Source: an uncultured Collinsella sp. | GTDB lineage: Bacteria; Actinomycetota; Coriobacteriia; Coriobacteriales; Coriobacteriaceae | DNA: 5,260 nt | Reading direction: 5' to 3' | Assembly (NCBI GenBank): GCA_902492825.1 | Contig: CABUMZ010000124.1 | Span: 1 to 5,260 of the forward strand | In this document: positions 1-5,260 of the stretch, piece by piece | Layout of the letters: each line of letters starts with the position of its first letter | How positions within the stretch are numbered: the stretch's first letter is position 1 | Notes under the pieces: model-generated | What the model was told of the DNA's origin: nothing | Databases searched by the model: none | The model's input: only the letters and a program-made list of their open reading frames with translations | Translations under genes and position numbers: made by a program

Positions 1-3000
1 TGTAAGGGCCGGTCGAGCGGGCGTGGATCTTGTCGTCGACCATGTGGCCGAGCTTGAGGATGTAGGACGTACCCACGGTAATGGGCTCGCGGAACTCCTC
101 GCCGGTGCGGCCGTCGAACAGACGGGTCTTGCCGCGCTCGTCAAGCTGGGTGACGAACTCGGGGCGCATGTGATCGCCAAAGGCAGCGGTGGCCTTGTTG
201 AGCATGTTCTTGTTGGCACGACGGATGACCTCGGCGATCTCGTCCTCCTTGGCGCCGTCGAAGACGGGCGTGGCGGTGAAGAACGGACCGGGGACGTCCT
301 TGTCGGAGTCGGCCTGCTCGGTATCCCAACCGCACGCAGCAGCCCAGCCAAGGTGGCACTCGAGCAGCTGGCCGACGTTCATACGCGAAGGAACGCCCAG
401 CGGGTTGAGGATAACGTCGATCGGGGTACCGTCAGCCATGTAGGGCATGTCCTCGACCGGCAGAACGTTACAGATAACACCCTTGTTGCCGTGACGGCCG
501 GCGATCTTATCGCCCTGCTGGATCTTACGACGCTGGGCGACGTAGACGCGCACCTGCTCGTTGACGCCGGGGGCCAGATCGTCGCCGTTCTCGCGGCTAA
601 AGCGGACGACGTCGATGACGCGGCCGTAAGCACCGTGAGGCATCTTAAGGGAGGTGTCGCGGACGTCGTGGGCCTTGGCACCGAAGATGGCGCGCAGCAG
701 GCGCTCCTCGGCGGTCAGAGCGCTCTCGCCCTTAGGCGTGACCTTGCCGACCAGGATGTCGCCAGGGCCGACCTCGGCGCCGATGCGGATGATGCCGTCC
801 TCGTCGAGGTTGGCAAGCATGTCCTCGGAGAGGTTCGGAATCTCGCGGGTGATCTCCTCGGGGCCGAGCTTGGTGTCGCGGGCGTCGATCTCGTGACGGG
901 TGATGTTGATGGTCGTCAGCAGGTCCTCGGCCACCAGGCGCTCGGACACGACGATACCGTCCTCGTAGTTAAAGCCTTCCCACGGCATGTAGGCCACGGT
1001 GAGGTTCTGACCCAGTGCGAGCTCGCCGTGATCGGTCGAAGGACCGTCGGCCAGAGGCTCGCCCTGCTCAACGGTGTCACCGACGCGAACGAGCGGACGG
1101 TGGTTGATGCAGGTGGACTGGTTGGAGCGCTGATACTTGGCCAGATGATACTCATCCATGCCACCGGCATGCTTGACGATGATCTTGGCGGCGTCGGCAA
1201 AGATGACCTCGCCGGCGTTCTTGGCCAGGGTGACCTCGCCGGAGTCCAGAGCGGCGCGACGCTCCATGCCGGTACCGACATAGGGAGCGGCGGGGTGAAC
1301 CAGCGGCACGGCCTGACGCTGCATGTTAGCGCCCATCAGCGTACGCTTGGCGTCGTCGTGCTCCAGGAACGGAATCAGCGTGGCTGCGACGGAGAGCATC
1401 TGACGCGGGGAGACGTCCATGTAGTCGACGTCCTCGACGGGCACGTCGGCGGGAGCGCCGAAGGAGCCGTCGAAGTCGCGGGTACGGGCGATCACGGTGT
1501 GCGGACGGACGATCTTGCCCTCGGCATCGGTCGTGATGAACTCGTTGGTCTTGGGATCGAGCGGCGTGTTGGCCGGCGCGATGACGTGCTTCTCTTCCTC
1601 GTCGGCGGTCATCCAGTCGATCTGGTCGGTGGCAACGCCGTTCTCGACGCGACGGAACGGGGCCTCGATGAAGCCGTACTCGTTGACGCGGGCGTAGAGG
1701 GCGAGCGAGCCGATCAGGCCGATGTTGGGGCCTTCGGGGGTTTCGATCGGGCACATACGGCTGTAGTGCGAGTTGTGGACGTCGCGGACGGCCGTCGGCA
1801 CGTTGGTGCGGCGGCTGGAGCCGGACTTGTGGCCGGCAAGACCGCCAGGGCCGAGTGCGGACAGACGGCGCTTGTGGGTCAGACCGGTCAGGGGGTTCGC
1901 CTGGTCCATGAACTGCGAGAGCTGCGAGGAACCGAAGAACTCCTTGATGGAGGCCACGATCGGGCGGATGTTGATGAGCGACTGCGGGGTGATCTCGTCG
2001 ATGTCCTGGGAGCTCATGCGCTCACGGACGACGCGCTCCATACGGCTCATGCCGATACGGAACTGATTGGCGACGAGCTCGCCGACGGTGCGGATACGGC
2101 GGTTGCCAAAGTGGTCGATGTCGTCGACCTTGAAGCCCTGCTCGCCGGCAGCGAGGGACAGGAGGTAGCGCAGCGTCGCGACGATATCCTCGTCGGTGAG
2201 CACCGTGACCTCTTCCTCGGTGGTGAGGTTAAGCTTCTTGTTGACCTTGTAACGACCGACGCGGGCCAGATCGTAGCGCTGCGGGTTAAAGAGCAGGCCC
2301 TCGAGCAGGCTGCGGGAAGCGTCCACGGTGGGAGGCTCACCCGGGCGCAGACGACGGTAGATCTCGATGAGGGCGTCCTCGCGAGTGAGGGCGGTGTCGC
2401 GCTCCAGGGTACGCTTGATCACATCGGAGTTGCCGAGCAGCTCGATGATGTCGTCGTTGGTGACGGCGATGCCAAGGGCGCGCAGGAACATCGTGGCGCT
2501 CTGCTTGCGTTTGCGGTCGATGGAGACCATGAGCTGGTCGCGCTTGTCGACCTCAAACTCGAGCCATGCACCGCGGGACGGGATGATCTGGGCCTTGTAG
2601 ATCTGCTTGCCCGAATCCATCTCGGAGCTGTAGTACACACCCGGGGAGCGGACGAGCTGCGAGACGACGATACGCTCGGTACCGTTGATGATGAAGGTGC
2701 CCTGATCGGTCATCATGGGGAAGTCGCCCATGAAGACGAGCTGCTCCTTGATCTCGCCGGTCTCCTTGTTGGTGAGACGGACGTCGGTCAGAAGCGGAGC
2801 CTGATAGGTCATATCCTTCTCGCGGCACTCCTCGACGGTGTGCGCGGGGTCGCCGAACTGATGCTCGCCGAAGGTAACCTCGAGAACATGGTTCTGGCTC
2901 TGGATGGGACTGGATTCCTTGAACGCCTCACGAAGGCCCTCGTCCTTAAAACGCTCAAAGGATTCCCTTTGAACAGAGATAAGGTTGGGGAGCTCCATGG

Positions 3001-3061
3001 CCTCCGGGATTTTCCCGAAGCTGACGCGCTTGCGCTCAGTGGCAGTGTATGCGTAGGTCAC
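1..3061 (-). CDS. rpoB: RNA polymerase beta subunit, 3' end cut by window edge
   Basis: This is the beta subunit of DNA-directed RNA polymerase, which with beta' forms the catalytic core. The reverse strand reads as one open frame of 1020 complete codons without a stop. Motifs in order: the N-terminal segment with GTERIVVSQL and RSPGVYY (138-144); the rifamycin-cluster segment from GSSQLSQFMDQ to SALGPGGL (377-408); CPIETPEGPNIGL soon after; MPWEGFNYEDG with the acidic pair E700/D701; GDKIAGRHGNKG (K852 and K860, equivalent to E. coli K1065 and K1073); NPLGVPSRMN near 890; and DDKIHARSTGPY at the cut end. E. coli RpoB has 91 more residues after this point. The GTG start (3059-3061) is chosen because it follows AGGAGG by 9 nt and an in-frame TGA lies at 3077-3079. 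Residues equivalent to E. coli Q513, D516, H526, R529 and S531 are the wild-type ones, so rifamycin sensitivity is expected from this segment. Fork loop 2 (409-424) is atypical. rpoC normally follows, outside the window. Confidence 0.98.
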   Translation of the reverse strand, partial: MTYAYTATERKRVSFGKIPEAMELPNLISVQRESFERFKDEGLREAFKESSPIQSQNHVLEVTFGEHQFGDPAHTVEECREKDMTYQAPLLTDVRLTNKETGEIKEQLVFMGDFPMMTDQGTFIINGTERIVVSQLVRSPGVYYSSEMDSGKQIYKAQIIPSRGAWLEFEVDKRDQLMVSIDRKRKQSATMFLRALGIAVTNDDIIELLGNSDVIKRTLERDTALTREDALIEIYRRLRPGEPPTVDASRSLLEGLLFNPQRYDLARVGRYKVNKKLNLTTEEEVTVLTDEDIVATLRYLLSLAAGEQGFKVDDIDHFGNRRIRTVGELVANQFRIGMSRMERVVRERMSSQDIDEITPQSLINIRPIVASIKEFFGSSQLSQFMDQANPLTGLTHKRRLSALGPGGLAGHKSGSSRRTNVPTAVRDVHNSHYSRMCPIETPEGPNIGLIGSLALYARVNEYGFIEAPFRRVENGVATDQIDWMTADEEEKHVIAPANTPLDPKTNEFITTDAEGKIVRPHTVIARTRDFDGSFGAPADVPVEDVDYMDVSPRQMLSVAATLIPFLEHDDAKRTLMGANMQRQAVPLVHPAAPYVGTGMERRAALDSGEVTLAKNAGEVIFADAAKIIVKHAGGMDEYHLAKYQRSNQSTCINHRPLVRVGDTVEQGEPLADGPSTDHGELALGQNLTVAYMPWEGFNYEDGIVVSERLVAEDLLTTINITRHEIDARDTKLGPEEITREIPNLSEDMLANLDEDGIIRIGAEVGPGDILVGKVTPKGESALTAEERLLRAIFGAKAHDVRDTSLKMPHGAYGRVIDVVRFSRENGDDLAPGVNEQVRVYVAQRRKIQQGDKIAGRHGNKGVICNVLPVEDMPYMADGTPIDVILNPLGVPSRMNVGQLLECHLGWAAACGWDTEQADSDKDVPGPFFTATPVFDGAKEDEIAEVIRRANKNMLNKATAAFGDHMRPEFVTQLDERGKTRLFDGRTGEEFREPITVGTSYILKLGHMVDDKIHARSTGPY

Positions 3062-3070
3062 CAGGTTTTT

Positions 3071-3080
3071 CCTCCTTCAC
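3071..3080 (-). promoter_or_regulatory. rpoB ribosome-binding site
   Basis: On the minus strand the sequence reads GTGAAGGAGG, containing a full AGGAGG (3071-3076). It ends 9 nt before the GTG at 3059-3061. The upstream in-frame TGA (3077-3079) overlaps this region, so no longer N-terminus is possible. The alternative CTG directly before the GTG is less likely. Confidence 0.9.
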
Positions 3081-3097
3081 GGAAATGCTCGGTGGGT

Positions 3098-3118
3098 TGG
3101 CGAGGCATAGCTTCGCCA
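3098..3118 (-). promoter_or_regulatory. possible hairpin in rpoB 5' leader
   Basis: On the minus strand TGGCGA and TCGCCA form a perfect 6-bp stem around a 9-nt loop, between the predicted transcription start (near 3128) and the Shine-Dalgarno. An outer GGT/ACC pairing could extend it across an internal bulge. No U-tract follows, so it is not an intrinsic terminator. A role in leader stability or translation control is only inference, and a stem this short can arise by chance. Confidence 0.4.
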
Positions 3119-3134
3119 GTTATCGCAACCTAAT

Positions 3135-3162
3135 AGTTTATCAGGTACCGACCGTTGGGCAA
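3135..3162 (-). promoter_or_regulatory. candidate rpoB promoter
   Basis: Minus strand: -35 TTGCCC (complement of 3157-3162), a 16-bp spacer, and -10 TAAACT (complement of 3135-3140). Each box matches 4 of 6 positions of the sigma-70/SigA consensus. Transcription would begin near 3128 and give a leader of about 67 nt to the GTG. It suggests rpoB (with rpoC) starts its own transcript rather than being read from rplJL. Confidence 0.55.
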
Positions 3163-3239
3163 GAAAAGCCTTGACGCGATTGAGTTTTTGGAGTAGCAAA
3201 GTTTTTCGACGGAAAAGGTGCAGGTAGATAGGTGTGCAT

Positions 3240-3253
3240 CGAACACCTGTTCA
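3240..3253. promoter_or_regulatory. SOS-box-like inverted repeat (candidate LexA site)
   Basis: CGAACACCTGTTCA contains GAAC-N4-GTTC, the core of the LexA box of Bacillus and many actinobacteria (CGAACRNRYGTTYC). It departs from the consensus at two positions. It lies about 100 bp upstream of the rpoB -10 and over 350 bp upstream of the plus-strand ATG, and does not overlap a good promoter. A chance match is quite possible. A second TGAAC at 3265-3269 can pair with GTTCA (3249-3253), giving an alternative small hairpin. Confidence 0.25.
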
Positions 3254-3324
3254 TATATTTTCTGTGAACGAAACCGCTGATGCGCACCACTGAACGGCGG
3301 AATGGCGGCAAGGGTTGATCAGGC

Positions 3325-3370
3325 GGAAACTGCGTCCCGTTTTGAGGCCTCAAACTGGGACGCAGTTTCC
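3325..3370. repeat. dyad unit A, near-perfect palindrome
   Basis: The arms GGAAACTGCGTCCC and GGGACGCAGTTTCC are exact reverse complements (14 bp). The 18-bp centre adds 7 further pairs around GAGGCCTC, leaving one G/T and one T/C mismatch. The two arms together span 46 nt with no loop at DNA level. Weaker pairing of GGGTT (3312-3316) with AACCC (3376-3380) may extend it outward. Confidence 0.95.
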
Positions 3371-3386
3371 GGTTGAACCCTGTTTG

Positions 3387-3432
3387 GGAAAGCATATCCC
3401 GTTCTGAGCCGATATTCCGGGTCGCGCTTTCC
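3387..3432. repeat. dyad unit B, diverged
   Basis: Arms GGAAAGCATATCCC and GGGTCGCGCTTTCC pair at the outer 7 and inner 3 positions, with a mismatched block of 4 between them. The 18-bp centre begins GTTCTGAG, like GTTTTGAG in unit A, but is not itself palindromic. Length and arm spacing are identical to unit A. Confidence 0.85.
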
Positions 3433-3462
3433 GTTAGGGGCCCCAACCGGAAAGCGCATCCC
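3419..3462. repeat. inter-unit palindrome joining units B and C
   Basis: The right arm of B, the 16-bp spacer and the left arm of C make their own 44-nt inverted repeat centred on GGGGCCCC (3437-3444). GCGCTTTCCG (3424-3433) pairs exactly with CGGAAAGCGC (3448-3457), and GGG/CCC closes the ends. In single-stranded form it would compete with the hairpins of units B and C. Confidence 0.8.
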
Positions 3463-3494
3463 AGAATTCGAGCAAATTGTGGGTCGCACTTTCC
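3449..3494. repeat. dyad unit C, diverged
   Basis: Arms GGAAAGCGCATCCC and GGGTCGCACTTTCC pair at 11 of 14 positions. The 18-bp centre differs from those of A and B. Length and arm spacing are the same as in the other units. It ends 42 bp before the candidate -35 box of the plus-strand gene. Confidence 0.85.
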
Positions 3495-3535
3495 GGCAGG
3501 TTATGGCAAAGGGGCTGGTGCCTTGTTGCACCCGT

Positions 3536-3566
3536 TTGGCAATGTTGCGCAACAGATTCTTCTAAT
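3536..3566 (+). promoter_or_regulatory. candidate promoter of the membrane-protein gene, 19-bp spacer
   Basis: TTGGCA (3536-3541, 5 of 6 to the -35 consensus) and TCTAAT (3561-3566, 5 of 6 to the -10 consensus) are separated by 19 bp, two more than optimal. Transcription would start near 3573 and leave about 43 nt of leader. Overlong spacers are typical of promoters activated by MerR-family regulators, and a palindrome lies in this spacer. It is the best candidate seen upstream of the gene, but unproven. Confidence 0.4.
3543..3554. promoter_or_regulatory. perfect 12-bp palindrome, possible operator
   Basis: TGTTGCGCAACA is an exact palindrome lying inside the spacer of the candidate promoter. 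A related half, TTGTTGCA, occurs at 3524-3530. The position suits a repressor or a MerR-type activator site. No regulator gene is present in the window to pair with it. Confidence 0.35.
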
Positions 3567-3605
3567 CAAGCATGAAGATACTAGATAGTTACGTATAACC
3601 CGACG

Positions 3606-3611
3606 AAAGGA
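3606..3611 (+). promoter_or_regulatory. ribosome-binding site of the membrane-protein gene
   Basis: AAAGGA lies 5 nt before the ATG at 3617. It supports 3617 as the true start, because the downstream frame alone has no start codon before TTG at 4096, and that TTG lacks a good Shine-Dalgarno. Confidence 0.65.
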
Positions 3612-3616
3612 TCGCC

Positions 3617-5220
3617 ATGTTCAAGAGCATCCGAAAAGGCGGGAGGATCGCCGCAGCCACAATCGGCATCGTAGCGGCGCTGACCCCGCTGGCTGCCCCC
3701 CCGCAGCATTAGCTGACGGCCTACCGACACCGGAGCTGGAAAAGTCGCTAGCTGTCGACGTCGAAGGCGAGGATCCGTCTGCACGGGTCACAGACGACGG
3801 CAATTATGCCATCATCGCAGACTATGACTATGATCTTGACGATAACTATAACGATAATTATGTATATTACGGTTATTCACGGCTTGATTTTAAGAGCGGT
3901 GAAGTCACTCCTATCGACATACCGAAATCCTGTCTATCCGATGTTCAGAGTACTTGGGACAACAAGTACCTTTATTGGCTGGAGGACGGCAAGGTCATCG
4001 TCTATTCCGTCGAAGATCAACAGCGGGTCGCCCACTCTATACAAGTAAAGAAATCAGAGGTCAACGGCATCGAGCTTAATGAAGACGGAAGCAGCTTGAC
4101 TGCCTATTGTTCGAATGGCAAATACGGGAAAGTTTGCGTTTTCAATCTGCAATCAAATGAGAAAACATTTACGTACAAGTTCGAAAAAGGCGATTTAGAT
4201 GCCCTCCTCTCAAGGGATGGAAAGCGTTTGTATGTCTGCTCGAATCGAAAGCTCAAGATAATCGACATTCCCGATGGCTCCACGTCAATTAAAGAGATGC
4301 CAGGCAACGCCCAATGTAATGGGGTAACTAAGGCATACAGGTCCGATAAACTACTCATAGAAACCACCAGCGACGACGATTCGCTATATACAACCTATTT
4401 CATGGCGGATTACGATGGCAACATCGATAAAGTAGCCGACGGCAATAAAATTAGTATCTATGACACCTGGGGAAAATATATCCTAGCCATTACTGGCGAA
4501 AACTACGACACTATTGTTATTGACCCAAACACTGGGAAGCAAATTCGATATTTAATAAAAAACGACGACGAGGACTGGATTGATAATACCGACATCTCGA
4601 GAGACGGCAATATCGTGCTGGCCTCGATCTCAAACGACAGTTCAACCGTCGTTCGCCTCATCGATACCCAGACAGGCCAGAGGGTCGACAGTAAAACTAA
4701 ATCGGATAGCCATTGCTTCCCCGAGTTCGTCGATAACGACCAAAAAATCGTTGTGGACTATTCCGATGCCGAAGACCCCACGAAGATGCACATCGACGTC
4801 TACAAGTCGAATATCCACTATAGCCCGATCGAGAAACTCATCTTCTTTGCCCAGGACAACATGTCAATCGTTGTTGGCGGTGGAATTGCGCTTGTCCTGA
4901 TGATCATCGGCGGCATCGCAGTCGTTTGCGTCCATCGCAAAAAGCGCACCGCAGCTCAAACAAGCATCGCTGGCACCGCACCCAAAGCAAAGAGACACAA
5001 GCGCAACCGCCACAAGAAGCATGCCCAGCAGGAACAAGTCGCTCAACAATCTTCTGCCGATCCGGCATTTGATGCACAATGGCAATCGTCAGGGGAGCCC
5101 CTCACAGTCATTCCCCAGCAGCCGGTCGCATCTTCTGCCTCGAAATTCTGCCGCCACTGCGGCACCCCACTCGTACCAGAAGCCAAGTTCTGCCCCAAGT
5201 GCGGCCATCCGGTCGAATAG
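3617..5220 (+). CDS. exported single-span membrane protein with propeller-like ectodomain and C-terminal zinc ribbon; frameshifted at a C7 run
   Basis: I cannot name this gene. From ATG 3617 the frame encodes a signal peptide (basic start MFKSIRKGGR, then a hydrophobic stretch) but stops at TAG 3710 after 31 residues. The other frame is open from 3589 to the TAG at 5218-5220 and has no start codon before TTG 4096. Adding one base at the C run joins them into about 534 residues, used for numbering here. The signal peptide then ends in ALA, cleavage predicted after residue 33. Residues 34-410 carry beta-propeller-like strands such as SRDGKRLYVCSN, DIPDG, IDPNTGK and RLIDTQTGQ, six cysteines (106, 165, 174, 208, 234, 367) and an acidic, tyrosine-rich stretch near 55-70. 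A transmembrane helix spans about 417-439, followed by HRKKR, a highly basic linker (457-469) and a zinc ribbon with CxxC-x10-CxxC (C512, C515, C526, C529). Predicted topology: propeller outside, zinc ribbon in the cytoplasm. The gene is more AT-rich than rpoB and uses TTA, CTA and ATA codons. A standard gene caller would report only 4096-5220 (374 aa). Confidence 0.8.
3696..3702 (+). other. C7 homopolymer at the frameshift point
   Basis: Seven consecutive C residues lie in the signal-peptide coding region. With seven, translation ends at TAG 3710-3712. Eight would give AAPPAALA followed by DG; five would give AAPAALA followed by DG. Both restore the open frame and a canonical signal peptidase I site. 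Six leads to a TGA a few codons on. The tract explains the break better than random decay, because no other disruption is seen in the following 1500 bp. Confidence 0.85.
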
Positions 5221-5260
5221 CACCTGACAAACAAACCCACAGCCAAATCGGAACGCCCCC

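Larger units (their letters stand above)
3325..3494. repeat. array of three 46-bp dyad repeats with exact 62-bp period
   Basis: Three units, each built as 14-bp arm, 18-bp centre and inverted 14-bp arm, begin at 3325, 3387 and 3449. They are separated by 16-bp spacers. The six arms fit one pattern, GGGWYRYRSTTTCC, in alternating orientation. The first unit is nearly a perfect palindrome; the other two have mismatches in the arms and unrelated centres. No fourth unit is seen on either side at the expected spacing. They lack the T-tracts of terminators and the constant repeats of a CRISPR array. They could be a protein-binding array, structured RNA in a 5' leader, or a tandem cluster of a palindromic intergenic repeat family. 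Confidence 0.9.
3062..3616. other. intergenic region between divergent rpoB and membrane-protein gene
   Basis: These 555 bases carry no convincing gene. From left to right they hold the rpoB Shine-Dalgarno, a leader hairpin, the rpoB promoter, an unexplained AT-richer stretch with an SOS-box-like sequence, the three-unit dyad array, and the candidate promoter and ribosome-binding site of the plus-strand gene. Short open frames cross the array on both strands, but they are forced by the repeats and lack start signals or recognisable products. Confidence 0.8.

Noticed and set aside
23..3133. A plus-strand open frame of 1036 codons covering nearly all of rpoB
   Set aside because: It is codon-phase antisense to rpoB. 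It stays open because this rpoB segment never uses TTA, CTA or TCA in frame, as expected of a highly expressed high-GC gene. Its product is a low-complexity, Val/Asp/Gly/Leu-rich shadow with no recognisable domain.
3325..3370. Intrinsic transcription terminator
   Set aside because: The stem is long enough, but no T-tract follows on either strand, and both flanking genes are transcribed away from it, so there is nothing to terminate.
3141..3446. Minus-strand open frame of 101 codons upstream of rpoB
   Set aside because: It runs through the dyad array and ends in the rpoB promoter, has no clear Shine-Dalgarno, and has no recognisable features.
3325..3494. CRISPR array
   Set aside because: Repeats at 62-bp period suggest one at first glance, but the units are dyads with diverged sequence, the spacers are only 16 bp, and no cas gene is present.
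3373..3588. Plus-strand open frame of 71 codons over the dyad array
   Set aside because: Its sequence is dictated by the repeats and the candidate promoter region; no start signal or domain supports it.
3594..3599. TATAAC as the -10 box of the plus-strand gene
   Set aside because: The match is good, but transcription would begin at the ribosome-binding site, leaving too short a leader, and no -35 lies at a suitable distance.
3806..4048. Plus-strand open frame of 80 codons
   Set aside because: It lies in another frame over the coding sequence of the membrane protein; the Ile/Thr-rich product comes from the repetitive Asp/Tyr/Asn codons there.
4096..4098. TTG as the true start of the membrane protein
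   Set aside because: It has no clear Shine-Dalgarno, falls inside a propeller-like segment, and would discard a well-formed signal peptide and about 125 further residues of open frame in the same style.

Overview
The window looks like part of a high-GC actinobacterial chromosome, most probably class Coriobacteriia (a Collinsella-like genome). That placement rests on the RpoB sequence and codon use read by eye; no search was run. It holds two divergent genes separated by an unusually structured intergenic region.

Positions 1-3061 (minus strand) are the 5' 1020 codons of rpoB, the RNA polymerase beta subunit. The frame is intact, starts at GTG behind a strong Shine-Dalgarno, and runs off the left edge with roughly the last 100 or more residues missing. 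The catalytic motifs and the rifamycin-pocket segment are recognisable. Fork loop 2, just after the rifamycin cluster, is about 8 residues longer than the E. coli form and unlike it. No rplJ/rplL lies upstream in the window, so rpoB appears to have its own promoter, with a possible leader hairpin.

Positions 3062-3616 contain no convincing gene. They hold the rpoB ribosome-binding site and promoter, a sequence resembling a Gram-positive SOS box, and a striking array of three 46-bp dyads repeated at exactly 62 bp (3325-3494). The array can also be read as six alternating half-sites spaced 32/30/32/30/32 bp. To its right are a candidate 19-bp-spacer promoter with a perfect 12-bp palindrome in the spacer, then a ribosome-binding site.

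Positions 3617-5220 (plus strand) encode an exported, single-span membrane protein: signal peptide, propeller-like ectodomain, one transmembrane helix, a basic linker and a C-terminal zinc ribbon. As given, the reading frame is broken inside the signal peptide at a run of seven C residues. One more C (or two fewer) would join the signal peptide to the rest and give a protein of about 534 residues. This could be a phase-variable switch, a decayed gene or a sequence error. The gene is visibly more AT-rich than rpoB and uses codons rpoB avoids, consistent with an accessory gene beside a core one. Nothing links the two genes functionally apart from the shared intergenic region.
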